Source: Candidatus Binatia bacterium (GTDB lineage: Bacteria > Desulfobacterota > Binatia > UBA12015). From it: a stretch of 64,000 nt of DNA. The stretch is from the NCBI GenBank assembly GCA_029243485.1, contig JAQWRY010000086.1, positions 1 through 64,000 of the forward strand, read 5' to 3'. Positions 7,213 through 16,827 of this stretch are shown here, piece by piece (the first letter of the stretch is position 1; every line of letters starts with the position of its first letter). The translations under genes and the position numbers were made by a program. The notes below the pieces were generated by a model. It made no database searches, was not told the origin of the DNA, and worked only from the letters and a program-made list of their open reading frames with translations.

Positions 7213-8283
7213 GTGAGCATGCTCCAAAACTTCGCGACCACAATTCTATGCATCACTCTCCTCGGCTGCACCGCCAGCACTCAGGACGGCATCATTCGAG
7301 ACATGCTCTCTGAGCGGATAGCGAATTCGCCGACCTGGATCGATCAACCGGGCCTGCAAGTCCTCATCTGCGGATCCGGTGGGCCTCTCGTCGCGACGGA
7401 TCGGGCGGCCGCCTGCGTCGCCGTCGTCGCCGGCGGAAAGATGTACATCGTCGACGTCGGCGCCGGCAGTGCGGAGAACCTCGGAGCGTGGCAAGCACCG
7501 ATGGCGAAGATCGCCGGAGTGTTCCTCACGCACTTCCATTCCGACCACATCATGGAACTCGGGGAGTTCAATCTTCAGTCCTGGGCGGCCGGACGAGAGG
7601 CTCCGCTTCCGGTATACGGCCCCACGGGCGTCGAGCAGGTCGTCACTGGATTCAATACCGCCTACGCGCAGTCTCGTTCGTATCGCACCGCGCACCACGG
7701 GGCCGACTTCCTGAAACCTGAAACCGGGCTTCTGAAAGCGCATCCGTTCACAGTCGCGACCGGGGCCTCACCGAACGACACGACGGTCGTACTCGAGAGC
7801 GATGGGCTCGTCGTCCGCGCCTTCTCGGTCGCCCACCCGCCGGTGTCACCCGCCGTCGGGTACCGCTTCGACTACGCGGGCCGCTCGGTCGTGATCACCG
7901 GCGACACTGGACCGTCCGAGGCCGTCGTGAGCGCTGCTAAGGACGTCGACGTGTTGGTCCACGACGCAATGGCTCACCACATGATGAACATCGTCTCGGA
8001 GGTCGCGGCAGAGGCGGGGCTCGATCGCAACGCCAAGATCGCCCACGACGTCCCCGAGTACCACGCCTCCGTCACCGAAGCGGCCAAAGCCGCGAACGAC
8101 GCGGGCGCGAAGCTCCTCGTGATGTACCACCTCGTACCCCCGCCTCAGAACTTTGTCTTGGAACGAATCTTCCTGCGCGGGGTCGACGACGTCCGGTCGG
8201 AAGATGTCGTCCTGGCGGAAGATGGGATGTGGATTGATCTACCGCCCGACTCGGATGAGATTCTTCAGGACAGCGTCCGCTGA
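7213..8283 (+). CDS. Metallo-beta-lactamase-fold hydrolase lipoprotein (RNase Z/arylsulfatase-like)
   Basis: A 356-residue protein with a lipoprotein signal (LCITLLGC, lipid Cys19). The MBL metal motif is THFHSDHIMEL (His107, His109, Asp111, His112), later ligands are in the GDTGPSE (Asp) and HDAMAHH regions, and YHLVPPP is near the C-terminus. The long-form RNase Z-type arrangement suits an extracytoplasmic phosphodiesterase- or lactonase-like hydrolase rather than a beta-lactamase. The start is GTG at 7213, or ATG at 7219. Neither has a clear Shine-Dalgarno. It faces the decayed TonB receptor gene tail to tail. Confidence 0.8.
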   Translation: MSMLQNFATTILCITLLGCTASTQDGIIRDMLSERIANSPTWIDQPGLQVLICGSGGPLVATDRAAACVAVVAGGKMYIVDVGAGSAENLGAWQAPMAKIAGVFLTHFHSDHIMELGEFNLQSWAAGREAPLPVYGPTGVEQVVTGFNTAYAQSRSYRTAHHGADFLKPETGLLKAHPFTVATGASPNDTTVVLESDGLVVRAFSVAHPPVSPAVGYRFDYAGRSVVITGDTGPSEAVVSAAKDVDVLVHDAMAHHMMNIVSEVAAEAGLDRNAKIAHDVPEYHASVTEAAKAANDAGAKLLVMYHLVPPPQNFVLERIFLRGVDDVRSEDVVLAEDGMWIDLPPDSDEILQDSVR

Positions 8284-8287
8284 GCCG

Positions 8288-9845
8288 TCAGAACCGATAG
8301 CTCAGTTCGCCGCCGAACGTACGTGGCGGCGCGTACGTCCGAAGCACGTGCCCGAACGTCGAGGCGAGCGGCTGACCGTTGATGAACACGATCTCGTGCG
8401 CGAGGTTCTTGCCCCACAACGCAACCTGCGCGTGGTCAGGTGCCCGGAAAGCCATTCCGGCACGACCAGGTTCGTCTGAAGCTCCAATGAGTTGTTGAAG
8501 GATTCTCGGGCTCGAACGGCGTGAGGGTACCCAGGCTCGGGTTCAGCACGGCGTTGAACCCACCGCCGCGAAACCCGCGTGAGAACGTAAAGTAGCCCAT
8601 AAGGTGATCGAGCGGCGCACCGCTCATCATGTCTTCGGGCGGGGTGAGCGCGAGAGTGGCCATGGGCGTCCAGGCTGTGTGGATCGCGCTCGCCGGCTGG
8701 GTCATCGACTCGCCCTCGACGGGAAGGATCGCCTGCACCGAGAAATCGGCGCCCTTCTTCTCTTCGGTGTAGCCCAGACCCGCGATCAGGCTCAGCCACT
8801 CGAGGATGTCGACGGTCCCCTGCGAGTAGATCGCCCAGTCCCAGTTCCGGGTGCCATTCGTTGTGAGGTTCGCCTGAGTAACGTCGCCACCGAGGCGCAG
8901 AGTCGTCGTGATCGGTGTCGTGGCGCGTTCCCAGCATCCTAGTTCCCGACGCCCCAGACCCCATGGCTCTCCTGCCCGACGATCTGAAGAACGTCCGATT
9001 GATAGTCCAACGGCCCAGAGCGGGTACACGCGTCCCGCCATTCGGTTCCCGGGGGTGCGAGCGGCCCTTGCTGCACTGAGAAGCAACTACTCCCCGGGCC
9101 GTGCGTGTCGTACCGGTTCCAACTACCGCTCACATCGATCGTGAGATCCTCGATCGGAATCCAGCGCACCGAGCCGATGGTCGCGACCGACTGACGGCCG
9201 GAGGTCTACTCGTCCGTCGTCGTATTGAACGTGAAGCCGTCGAAGTTGTTCGTCGAGATCGAGAAACGAGTGAGCAGCTTGTCCAGAATCGGAAGGTTCA
9301 CCATCGCGCGCGTATCGACCGACCCTAAATTTCCAGGGCGCACCTGCGCGAGACTCTCGAGTTCCTCGTGCGGCTTCACCGTCGTCAGACTGATCGCGCC
9401 CCCAATAGAGTTCTTACCGAAGAGAGTTCCCTGCAGACCGCGAAGAACCTCGATCCGTTGGATGTCGATGACGCTCGTGACCGCGCGGACGGAACGCGAA
9501 AAGTAGACACCATCTACGTAGACACCGACGCCCGGATCGAACGCCGCCGCGATGCGCGTGGTTCCGATTCCCCGAATGCGAAACTGGGCGGACTGATTCA
9601 GCCCTACCGGGGTCTGCTGCCAATTCAGGTTTGGAACGAGATTCTTGATCTCGTTGAGCCGCGTGATGTCGTGATCGCGGAGTGCCTCGACGCCGATGGC
9701 CGTCACCGCGAGTGGCGTGTCCTCCAGCATCTCCGCCCGCTTCCTCCTGAACCACCTCGAGCTCGCCTGCCGTATCCGCCGGCGGCCCGTAGGCGACCGG
9801 CACCGAAAGTCACCCCAGAAGAACGGTGGCAAGAATCCCAAGCAT
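8288..9845 (-). pseudogene. Decayed TonB-dependent outer-membrane receptor
   Basis: Parts of one receptor appear in all three minus frames. A signal peptide start (ATG 9843-9845, MLGILATVLLG) is interrupted by TGA. The plug domain is recognisable (EDTPLAVTAIGVEAL, QFRIRGIGTTR, GLQGTLFGKNSIGGA), with a shift just before it. Barrel pieces follow in shifted frames (WDWAIYSQGTVDILEWLS, GYFTFSRGFRGGGFNAV), and the end GELSYRF with terminal Phe is typical of outer-membrane beta-barrels. At least four frame breaks and a shortened length (about 500 codons against the usual 700-800) show loss of function. Confidence 0.85.
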
Positions 9846-9912
9846 CCAATGCACGAGCTGTATTCATTTTATTGGCATAGCTACTGCAAAAAGGGCAACT
9901 CGGACCCGCGCG

Positions 9913-10419
9913 TCAGTCTCCCGAAATAGGCCGGTACGGCTTCTTCAGCCGAGGCTCGACCCCCGCGTCGAGGTAGGCCTCCAGCCAGCCATGCCCAGCA
10001 TCGGGCCACGAATCGACCATCGGGAGATAGGGCTTGATGTCGAGGATCGGGGTCTCGTCGAGAAGATCGATGCCCTGCACCCGCAGAAGACCCTCCGCCA
10101 CGGCGACGGACTTCACCACGACGTTCGTGAGGCCGATGCCCGAAGGTCGATCGGGGGCCCTCGTCGCGAAGATGCCGCGCTTCGGACCGCCACGAGGCGG
10201 CTTCACCTTCGAAGTCCAGCCGCGGTTCCGGTCGAACACGAACACCAGCCAAATGCGCTCGAAACTCGCGACATCCGCGAGCGCGGGCGCGAACTGCGGC
10301 TCGACCTCGATCGTTCCTTCGGTCTCCGGAGAAGCGACTGGCTGATGAGGCGTATCCTCACGTCGCCGCCACGGCGTACGTGCTCGGCCGATCACCGGGA
10401 TCTCGATGCACTTGCTCAT
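9913..10419 (-). CDS. tsaA: tRNA (N6-threonylcarbamoyladenosine37-N6)-methyltransferase TsaA/TrmO
   Basis: A 168-residue member of the TsaA/YaeB (TrmO) family. It methylates the N6 of t6A37 in tRNA-Thr(GGU) using SAM. Family signatures are visible: the N-terminal IPVIGRARTPW, FERIWLVFVFDRN, the SAM-binding TRAPDRPSGIGLTNV and LDIKPYLPMVD near the end. The length matches the single-domain form without the E. coli C-terminal extension. The gene overlaps the APC permease stop by 4 nt (ATGA), so the two are translationally coupled, though no functional link is obvious. Confidence 0.9.
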   Translation of the reverse strand: MSKCIEIPVIGRARTPWRRREDTPHQPVASPETEGTIEVEPQFAPALADVASFERIWLVFVFDRNRGWTSKVKPPRGGPKRGIFATRAPDRPSGIGLTNVVVKSVAVAEGLLRVQGIDLLDETPILDIKPYLPMVDSWPDAGHGWLEAYLDAGVEPRLKKPYRPISGD

Positions 10420-11813
10420 CTCCGCTCACCGCGGAGTCCCCGGAGAAGCCAGACGGCGACGAACACTCCGATGCCGAGCAACGGGAGCCCACTCGCACCC
10501 TCCGCGCCGGTCGCGAACGACCAGAACTCGAACCCAATCACAGAGAGCGCCGTCGCGAGGTAGAGCAGCGGAAGCCACGGGTAGGCGCTCGCCCGATACG
10601 GTCGCTCTGTACCCGGCTCGCGGCGGCGCAGTACGAACAACGCGCCCACCGTGAGGGACCCCAACAGGAACATCGCGACGCTCGTCAGCTGCACCAACTC
10701 TTCGAAGGTCCCACTCGCGACGAGAAACACCGAGAAGGCGGCCTGGGCCCACAGTGCCCGCGCCGGCACCTGACCATGCTCCGAGAGGGCCCCGAACGAG
10801 CGCGGCAACGCGCCATCCCGACCCATCGCGTATCCGATCCGCGCGCCGCCGAGCACCGTCGCATTGATCGACCCCACGAGCGCGAGCGCGATGATGACGG
10901 CGACGACGCCCTCCGCACTCTCACCCAGAAGAACACGGGCCGCCGCCGTGCCCGACTCAAACGCTTCGGCGATGCCGCCCATTCCCAGAACCGAGATCCA
11001 TGCGGCACACAGGAGCAGGTACAATCCGGTCACCAGCGTCGTGCCGAGCAGCAGCGCCCGCGGAATCGTGCGCCCCGGATCGGCGACCTCACCCCCCACG
11101 TAGGCCACCGCGTTCCAACCGGCGTAGGCAAAGTAGACGTTCAGAACAGCCGCGCTGATCGAACCGACCCCGCCCGCGGACGCCGCCGCGGGCACCGCCG
11201 AGGCATGCGGAGCAGTCGCCAACGCCCCTGCGGCGAAGACCGTCAGGAGACCGACCGGAACGAGCGTAAGAAGGGTCTGCGTCAACGAAGAGAGCCGAAC
11301 GCCCGCGATGTTCAAGACGGTCAACAGGAGAATGAGGAGGATCGCGACGAGCTCGCCGCCACTCAGCTGGAGGCCCACCACGGAAAGATCAATCCAGGAT
11401 GCCGAGAGATCCACGCCCACGAGCGCGGCGAGCAAGCTCAGTTGGTACTGGCTCACGGCCGCCGACATGCTCGCGATCGAGCCCGCAAACACCCCCGCGA
11501 AGAGTACGACGCCCGCCGCGAAGCCCAGGGTCGGTCCGAAGGCCCGCCGCAGATATACGTAATCGCCGCCCGCGTCGGGTATCATCGCGCCGAGCTCGGC
11601 GTACGTGACGGCTCCGGCGATCGCGATCACCCCGCCGAGCGCCCAGAGCAGAAGGAACGGTCCGGGCGACGTGACGCTCTGCGCCACGAGATGCGGCGTC
11701 AAGAAGATGCCGACACCCACCATCGAACCGGCGACGATCGTCGTGGCGCCGAGCATTCCGATCGCCCGCGGGGCACTGGACCTCGTCACGAGATCCCCCG
11801 AACATCGAGACAC
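10416..11813 (-). CDS. APC-family amino acid permease
   Basis: A 465-residue integral membrane protein with about 12 hydrophobic helices. It opens with the APC signature GATTIVAGSMVGVGIFLTP (helix 1 break) and continues with PDAGGDYVYLRRAFGP, as in amino acid/polyamine/organocation transporters of the inner membrane. The conserved YAGWNAVAYVGGEV segment of helix 6 is present. The substrate is unknown. It leads a two-gene unit with tsaA. Confidence 0.9.
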   Translation of the reverse strand: MSRCSGDLVTRSSAPRAIGMLGATTIVAGSMVGVGIFLTPHLVAQSVTSPGPFLLLWALGGVIAIAGAVTYAELGAMIPDAGGDYVYLRRAFGPTLGFAAGVVLFAGVFAGSIASMSAAVSQYQLSLLAALVGVDLSASWIDLSVVGLQLSGGELVAILLILLLTVLNIAGVRLSSLTQTLLTLVPVGLLTVFAAGALATAPHASAVPAAASAGGVGSISAAVLNVYFAYAGWNAVAYVGGEVADPGRTIPRALLLGTTLVTGLYLLLCAAWISVLGMGGIAEAFESGTAAARVLLGESAEGVVAVIIALALVGSINATVLGGARIGYAMGRDGALPRSFGALSEHGQVPARALWAQAAFSVFLVASGTFEELVQLTSVAMFLLGSLTVGALFVLRRREPGTERPYRASAYPWLPLLYLATALSVIGFEFWSFATGAEGASGLPLLGIGVFVAVWLLRGLRGERR

Positions 11814-11879
11814 GACACTGCTTCAGCCATCGACCCGAGTCCCGTTGGTCCGCCTCTCCAACCATTGTAGACTCGACGC

Positions 11880-12101
11880 GTGCCTCTGCACTTCGTGATC
11901 GACGAGACAATCAGCCTCGTCTCGACCACGGCCGTCGGAGACGTGGCGGAAGCGGACTTGCTCGCGCACGCGATGAAGCTCGCTGCGGTGCCCGATCGCC
12001 CGCGCCGCGAGTTCGTCGACTTCACGGACCGAACGGGCGCCACGCGGAATTGGGTAGGAGCGAACGACGCGGCGACAAGGCAAGGGCAGAGTTCCTCATA
12101 G
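11880..12101 (+). CDS. Short uncharacterised protein, possibly a truncated remnant
   Basis: A 73-codon frame from GTG. Residues 1-50 look like the start of a small alpha/beta (STAS/SpoIIAA-like) domain (LVSTTAVGDVAEADLLAH, REFVDFTDRTGA). The remaining residues are low in hydrophobicity and do not continue the fold, which suggests a frameshift or truncation near 12045. It sits between the permease and sulfatase genes with no strong ribosome-binding site. Confidence 0.35.
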   Translation: MPLHFVIDETISLVSTTAVGDVAEADLLAHAMKLAAVPDRPRREFVDFTDRTGATRNWVGANDAATRQGQSSS

Positions 12102-12201
12102 GCGCACTGGTACCACGGCCGGTTCTGGACGAGGAACCCACAGCGGACGACCCTCTCCACGCCACATGGATCCCCCCGCTGCGCCACGTTAGACCTAAGG
12201 C

Positions 12202-13821
12202 ATGGGCATCACTTCTCGGACCCTCCCGTTCTTACTGGGCCTTTTGATTCTGCCGAGCCTCGCGGGCGCCGACGATGCACGTCCCAACGTGGTCATCTTT
12301 CTCGCAGACGACCTCGGCTGGTCCGACGTCGGCTTCCACGGCGAAGAGGTCATCGAGACGCCGGCCATCGACCGGATCGCCCGCGAGGGTGTGGAACTCC
12401 ACCGCTTCTACTCGACGCCCATCTGTTCACCGACCCGCGCCGCGCTCATGACCGGCCGGGACCCGATGCGACTCGGCGTCGCGTACGGCGTGATCATGCC
12501 CTGGATGACCAACGGCGTTCATCCCTCCGAACACTTCATGCCCCAGAGCTTCCATGCAGCCGGGTACCAGACCGCCATGGTCGGCAAGTGGCACCTCGGA
12601 CACGCGCAAGAGACGTATCACCCCAACAAGCGCGGCTTCGATCATTTCTACGGGCACCTGCACACCGAGGTCGGCTACTTCCCGCCCTTCGCCAACCAAG
12701 GCGGGCGCGACTTCCAGGTCAACGGCCGTTCCACCGAGGGCGAGGGCTACGAAACGTTCGTGCTCGCCGACGAAGCCACTCGCTGGATCAAAGACCGGGA
12801 CCCGGACCGACCGTTCTTTCTTTATATGCCGTTCATCGCGCCCCACACTCCGCTCGAGGCGCCCGACGACCTCCTCGCCAAGTACGCCGACATGGACGAC
12901 GATCGCGAGAAGGCCCGCAGCCCGCAGACCGATCAGTCGCGCTTGATAAGCAAACTGATGCTGCGACCGAGCGCACGACCGGTGTACGCCGCCGTCGTCG
13001 ACGCGATGGACCAGGCCATCGGCCGCGTGCTCGACACGCTCGACGAACAAGGGATCGCCGACAACACGATCGTCTTGTTCTTCAGTGACAACGGCGGCGC
13101 CGCGTACGCAACGGGTGGCGCGGACAACGTGCCTCTCCGAGGCGGCAAGGGCGACGTGTTCGAGGGCGGCATCCGCGTGGTCTCGGTCATGCGCTACCCG
13201 GCGAAGATCGAGGCCGGCACTCGTTTCGACAGCATCATGTCGGCGATGGACGTCTTCCCGACGATTGCCGCCGGGGCCGGAGTTCCCAGGCGCAACACGG
13301 CCGATCTCGATGGGCGCAACCTCTGGAACGCCATCCAGGAGAAGCGACACGTGCCGCGCGACGAGTACATGTTCTTCGCCTCTGAGACGCCCATCAGCGG
13401 CTGGTTCAACTTGACGGCCTTCAACGACGAGTGGAAGTTGGTCCAGCAGGTCCAGCAGGGTCTTCTCTCCGCCGATGTCACCGACTACCTGTTCCACACG
13501 ACCGAGGATCCGTACGAGTACGAGAACCTCGCCGAGGCGCACCCCGACGTCGTCGCGAAGATGGCCAAGGCGATTCACGTGTGGCGACAGCGCTACCCGA
13601 TCTCCGGAACGCGGCATCAGCTGGTGCCGCCGCCCGGCTGGCGCGCACCCAAGGACTGGGCCGGGTACCCGATCCCGCTGGATCAACTCCAGGACGAGCC
13701 CGCCATCGGCATGCCGCCGCCGTTCGCAATCCCCGCCCTCGATTGGCAGCACGGCGAGGTCGGCCGACTGATCTACGATTGCGAACCGTACGAGTTCCTC
13801 GGCGGCGGACTCTGCAAGTAG
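12202..13821 (+). CDS. Secreted sulfatase (arylsulfatase type I)
   Basis: A 539-residue protein with a Sec signal peptide (TLPFLLGLLILPSLAGA). The metal-binding start is PNVVIFLADDLGWSD, and the sulfatase signature is Cys75-Ser-Pro-Thr-Arg followed by AALMTGRDP, in which Cys75 is matured to formylglycine. GKWHLGH and the FFSDNGG metal-site motif follow. It should hydrolyse sulfate esters in the periplasm or outside. The formylglycine-generating enzyme is not in this window. It is convergent with the SNF2 helicase gene. Confidence 0.92.
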   Translation: MGITSRTLPFLLGLLILPSLAGADDARPNVVIFLADDLGWSDVGFHGEEVIETPAIDRIAREGVELHRFYSTPICSPTRAALMTGRDPMRLGVAYGVIMPWMTNGVHPSEHFMPQSFHAAGYQTAMVGKWHLGHAQETYHPNKRGFDHFYGHLHTEVGYFPPFANQGGRDFQVNGRSTEGEGYETFVLADEATRWIKDRDPDRPFFLYMPFIAPHTPLEAPDDLLAKYADMDDDREKARSPQTDQSRLISKLMLRPSARPVYAAVVDAMDQAIGRVLDTLDEQGIADNTIVLFFSDNGGAAYATGGADNVPLRGGKGDVFEGGIRVVSVMRYPAKIEAGTRFDSIMSAMDVFPTIAAGAGVPRRNTADLDGRNLWNAIQEKRHVPRDEYMFFASETPISGWFNLTAFNDEWKLVQQVQQGLLSADVTDYLFHTTEDPYEYENLAEAHPDVVAKMAKAIHVWRQRYPISGTRHQLVPPPGWRAPKDWAGYPIPLDQLQDEPAIGMPPPFAIPALDWQHGEVGRLIYDCEPYEFLGGGLCK

Positions 13822-13832
13822 CTGGAGCTACT
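13817..13832. terminator. Compact palindrome between convergent genes (possible bidirectional terminator)
   Basis: AGTAGCT (13817-13823) and AGCTACT (13826-13832) form a perfect inverted repeat with only GG between them. It contains the stop codons of both convergent genes (TAG 13819-13821, and TAG read from 13830-13828). There is no U-run on either side, so termination is only suggested. Confidence 0.35.
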
Positions 13833-16770
13833 CTTCGAGAAGCGCGAGAATCTCGTCGCGTGTGACGCCGCCCGCCACGAGTGCCTCACCGGAGAGTGCG
13901 GTCTCGGCGATCTGCTTCTTGCGCTTCTGAAGATCCAAGACCCGCTCTTCCACGGTGTCCTTCGCGACGAGTCGGTACACCATGACGGGGCGATCCTGCC
14001 CGATCCGGTGCGCGCGATCGGCAGCCTGCTCCTCTACCGCCGGGTTCCACCACGGGTCGAGGAGAAAGACGTGGTCGGCGGCCGTGAGGTTCAACCCCGT
14101 GCCCCCCGCGGTCAGCGAGATGAGCAGTACCGGCGGGCCGTCCGGATCCTGGAACCCGTCGACGACGGCTCCGCGGTCCCGCGTCGATCCGTCGAGCCGA
14201 GCGTGCGGAATCGAACGTGAGGCGAGATGCGGTTCGACGAGGTCGAGCATGCTCGTCCACTGGGAGAACACGAGAGCCTTGTGTCCATCGGCCACCGCAT
14301 CCTCGAGCGCTTCACACAGTGCTTCGACTTTCGAGGAGGTCGCGGCCTCGCGACCCGGGAGCAACCCGCGATGACATGCCGCTTGTCTCAACCGCAGAAG
14401 CGCTTCGAGCGCCGCCATCACGTTCGATCCCTCGCCGAGCTTCTTCACGACATCCGCGCGCGAAGAGAGGCGCACACTGTCGTAGAGGGTCCGCTCTTCG
14501 TCATCGAGCTCGCAATACAGAACGGACTCCGTGCGTGGCGGCAACTCCGTCGCAACCTCACGCTTCAGCCGACGCAGCAGGAAAGGTCGGAGTCGCGAAC
14601 GCAGGCGCTTCGTCACCGCACCGTCGCCGGCCAAGATCGGTTTCTCGTACCGCTCGGCGAAATCGCGACGACCACCGAGAAGGCCGCGATTCACGAAGTG
14701 CATCTGGCTCCAGAGCTCGTCGAGTCGATTCTCGATGGGCGTGCCCGACAGTGACAGCCGGAAGCCTGCCCGGAGATCGAACGCCGCTCGCGCAGACTGA
14801 CTGTCGGGATTCTTGATCGCTTGCGCTTCGTCGAGCACGACTACGTTCCAGTCGACCTCACCGAGAACATCGATGTCGTTCCGAAGCGTCGCGTAAGTCG
14901 TGAGCGTCACATCGGCGTCGGTGAGGGCACGGGTCGGGCCATGATAGAGCGCAACGGAGAGTTCGGGACGAAAGCGATCGGTCTCCTTAGTCCAGTTGTG
15001 GATCACGCTGCGCGGGCACACGACCAGCGTGCGCCCCTCGATCGCGCACAACGCCTGCACCGTCTTCCCGAGACCCATGTCGTCCGCAAGGATCGCACCG
15101 AGGCCCGCATCGCGCAGCCGGGTGAGCCACGCCACGCCGTCCGCCTGATACCCCCGGAGATCTCCGCGAAAGTCGTGGGGCAACTTCACGGCTCCGGCCG
15201 GCGCGTCGTCGAGAAGAGGGCGAAGGCGCTCGAGTTCGAACGGCGCCGGCGCGTCCATTGCGGCACACAGTTCCCCGAGAACCGGCAGAGCGGCCGCAGG
15301 GGTACTTCCCCCATTCGACTCGCGCGCAGCAAGAAGGTCCGTGACGAGAAGACCGTGCTTTTCGAGCCAGCCCTCGGGAACATTCGCGAAGCCGCCGCCA
15401 GACAACGGTACGAGGCCGAGGCCCTGGCGCCATGCTGCGACGACGGCACTCGCCGACACCGAACCGATGTCCTTCGCTCCACCACCGACCGCGTCGAAGA
15501 CCAGATCGATCCCAGCCGCCCCTTCGGTGAGACGTGGCGTCAGCTCCGCGCGCTCGTCCACCTCGCGTCGCCCGCGTGCGCCCTTGGGTCGTCCGTCGGC
15601 GAACGAGCGAATATCCGAAAGAAAACGTGCCGCGTCCTGCGACGCGAAGCGAACCCGGCGGTCGAGAGCGAGATTCAGCTCGTCACGAAGACGAAGCGTG
15701 AGCTTCTTCTCTTCCCCGACGTCCCGCTTCGGAACCGCTCCGCCGAGATGAACGAGCCGATCCCCCTCGATACGCGCGACCGGCGGATCCCCGTAGACGA
15801 GCTTTGCGAGGACGTCGACGCCGTCTTCCGCGGTATCGATCTCGAAATCGAGCCAGGGAGCCACGCGAGCCTGCCGCGCTTGGCGACCGGGGAGACGCGT
15901 CGATTGCACATCCACCGAGATTGACCGCTCCAACTCCGGGATGAGAGTGCCGACGAGCTCTCCCACGTCATCAGGACGGAAGGTGCGACGAAACGGGAGA
16001 CGTTCCCAGGCGCGACCAAAATGCGCACCCGCGCCGAAGGGATGCAATCGATCCCCCGCGCGCAGCACGCCCGGTGCCACGACTTCCGACACCGACGGAT
16101 CCGCTTCGATCACCAACTCGACGCCTCCCCCCTTCGCGTCGAGGACCCGCGCACACGGGAAGAGCGGCTGCGCCGAAGCCCGCACCTCCATCTCTTCGAG
16201 CCGAAGGTCCTTCACGCCCACGAGAGCGGACAGGACCGTCTTCGCGCGCTCGAATTCGATCGGTACCTCCCTCCGCGCAAGCAGCAGATCGACGTCGAGA
16301 TCCTCGACGCTCGGCTCGAAGTTCAACTCGGCCCCCTCACTCTCGATGAGGTCGTAGAGGGACTGCTCGAGCCGCCGCGGTTCGTCGTCGCCGCAGAGCA
16401 GGAACCGGTCGACGATGAGTCCCCCGTCGGTTCGCCGGAGCACGTACCGGATCGTGCCGATCCGGCCTGCCCCGTGAAAGAGCGCCTCGAGTTCGCCTCC
16501 CATCTGCACCGCGGCGATCGCGCAGGCCGCGACGTGCTCGCAGGGGTCACACGGCCCCTCGCAATCGCAATCCCACTCTTGATCGCCCGGGAAGAGAATG
16601 ACGGTCGGTGCGACCTCGTCGCCAGAGAGCCGCACCCGAAAGGTCCATTCGTCCGCGGTGTGCGAATCCCCTGCCACCGAATCGGTGCGCCCGAGTGCCA
16701 CCCCTTTGGACCACAGGCCGGGGAGGCAATCCTCCTTCACTGCGTCGAGCATCAGCTTCCAGTTCGGCAC
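13828..16770 (-). CDS. SWIM-SNF2 family helicase/ATPase
   Basis: A 980-residue protein. An N-terminal SWIM zinc finger ([12 protein letters not shown], about residues 68-80) is followed by a long linker domain and a SNF2 ATPase with [10 protein letters not shown] (Walker A, about 565), DEAQAIKNP (Walker B-like, about 645) and [15 protein letters not shown]. The helicase C domain has [16 protein letters not shown] and [15 protein letters not shown]. Such proteins are DNA-dependent translocases of the bacterial HepA/RapA-like SNF2 class. No defence partner is adjacent. The start is GTG, with an alternative ATG seven codons in. Confidence 0.9.
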   Translation of the reverse strand: MPNWKLMLDAVKEDCLPGLWSKGVALGRTDSVAGDSHTADEWTFRVRLSGDEVAPTVILFPGDQEWDCDCEGPCDPCEHVAACAIAAVQMGGELEALFHGAGRIGTIRYVLRRTDGGLIVDRFLLCGDDEPRRLEQSLYDLIESEGAELNFEPSVEDLDVDLLLARREVPIEFERAKTVLSALVGVKDLRLEEMEVRASAQPLFPCARVLDAKGGGVELVIEADPSVSEVVAPGVLRAGDRLHPFGAGAHFGRAWERLPFRRTFRPDDVGELVGTLIPELERSISVDVQSTRLPGRQARQARVAPWLDFEIDTAEDGVDVLAKLVYGDPPVARIEGDRLVHLGGAVPKRDVGEEKKLTLRLRDELNLALDRRVRFASQDAARFLSDIRSFADGRPKGARGRREVDERAELTPRLTEGAAGIDLVFDAVGGGAKDIGSVSASAVVAAWRQGLGLVPLSGGGFANVPEGWLEKHGLLVTDLLAARESNGGSTPAAALPVLGELCAAMDAPAPFELERLRPLLDDAPAGAVKLPHDFRGDLRGYQADGVAWLTRLRDAGLGAILADDMGLGKTVQALCAIEGRTLVVCPRSVIHNWTKETDRFRPELSVALYHGPTRALTDADVTLTTYATLRNDIDVLGEVDWNVVVLDEAQAIKNPDSQSARAAFDLRAGFRLSLSGTPIENRLDELWSQMHFVNRGLLGGRRDFAERYEKPILAGDGAVTKRLRSRLRPFLLRRLKREVATELPPRTESVLYCELDDEERTLYDSVRLSSRADVVKKLGEGSNVMAALEALLRLRQAACHRGLLPGREAATSSKVEALCEALEDAVADGHKALVFSQWTSMLDLVEPHLASRSIPHARLDGSTRDRGAVVDGFQDPDGPPVLLISLTAGGTGLNLTAADHVFLLDPWWNPAVEEQAADRAHRIGQDRPVMVYRLVAKDTVEERVLDLQKRKKQIAETALSGEALVAGGVTRDEILALLEE

Positions 16771-16827
16771 TGCTAGTGAGGCGTAACGGCGGAACCGGGC
16801 TCTTTCTACTCCGCCGCTTCGTGACGG

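Noticed and set aside
9811..9845. TGA inside the signal peptide of the TonB receptor as a third selenocysteine
   Set aside because: The site is in a hydrophobic leader with no redox context, no suitable hairpin was seen, and the same gene has several other frame breaks, so it is simple decay.
10380..11870. Long plus-strand frame of about 496 codons
   Set aside because: It is very rich in Arg, Glu and Gln with no domain logic and lies exactly opposite the APC permease, whose helices and motifs are clear. It is a GC-rich antisense shadow.
14821..15924. Plus-strand open frame of 367 codons
   Set aside because: It lies opposite the SNF2 ATPase and has no recognisable domain.
13828..16770. SNF2 helicase as part of a defence system
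   Set aside because: No nuclease, methyltransferase or other defence partner is adjacent. The neighbours are a sulfatase and a monooxygenase.
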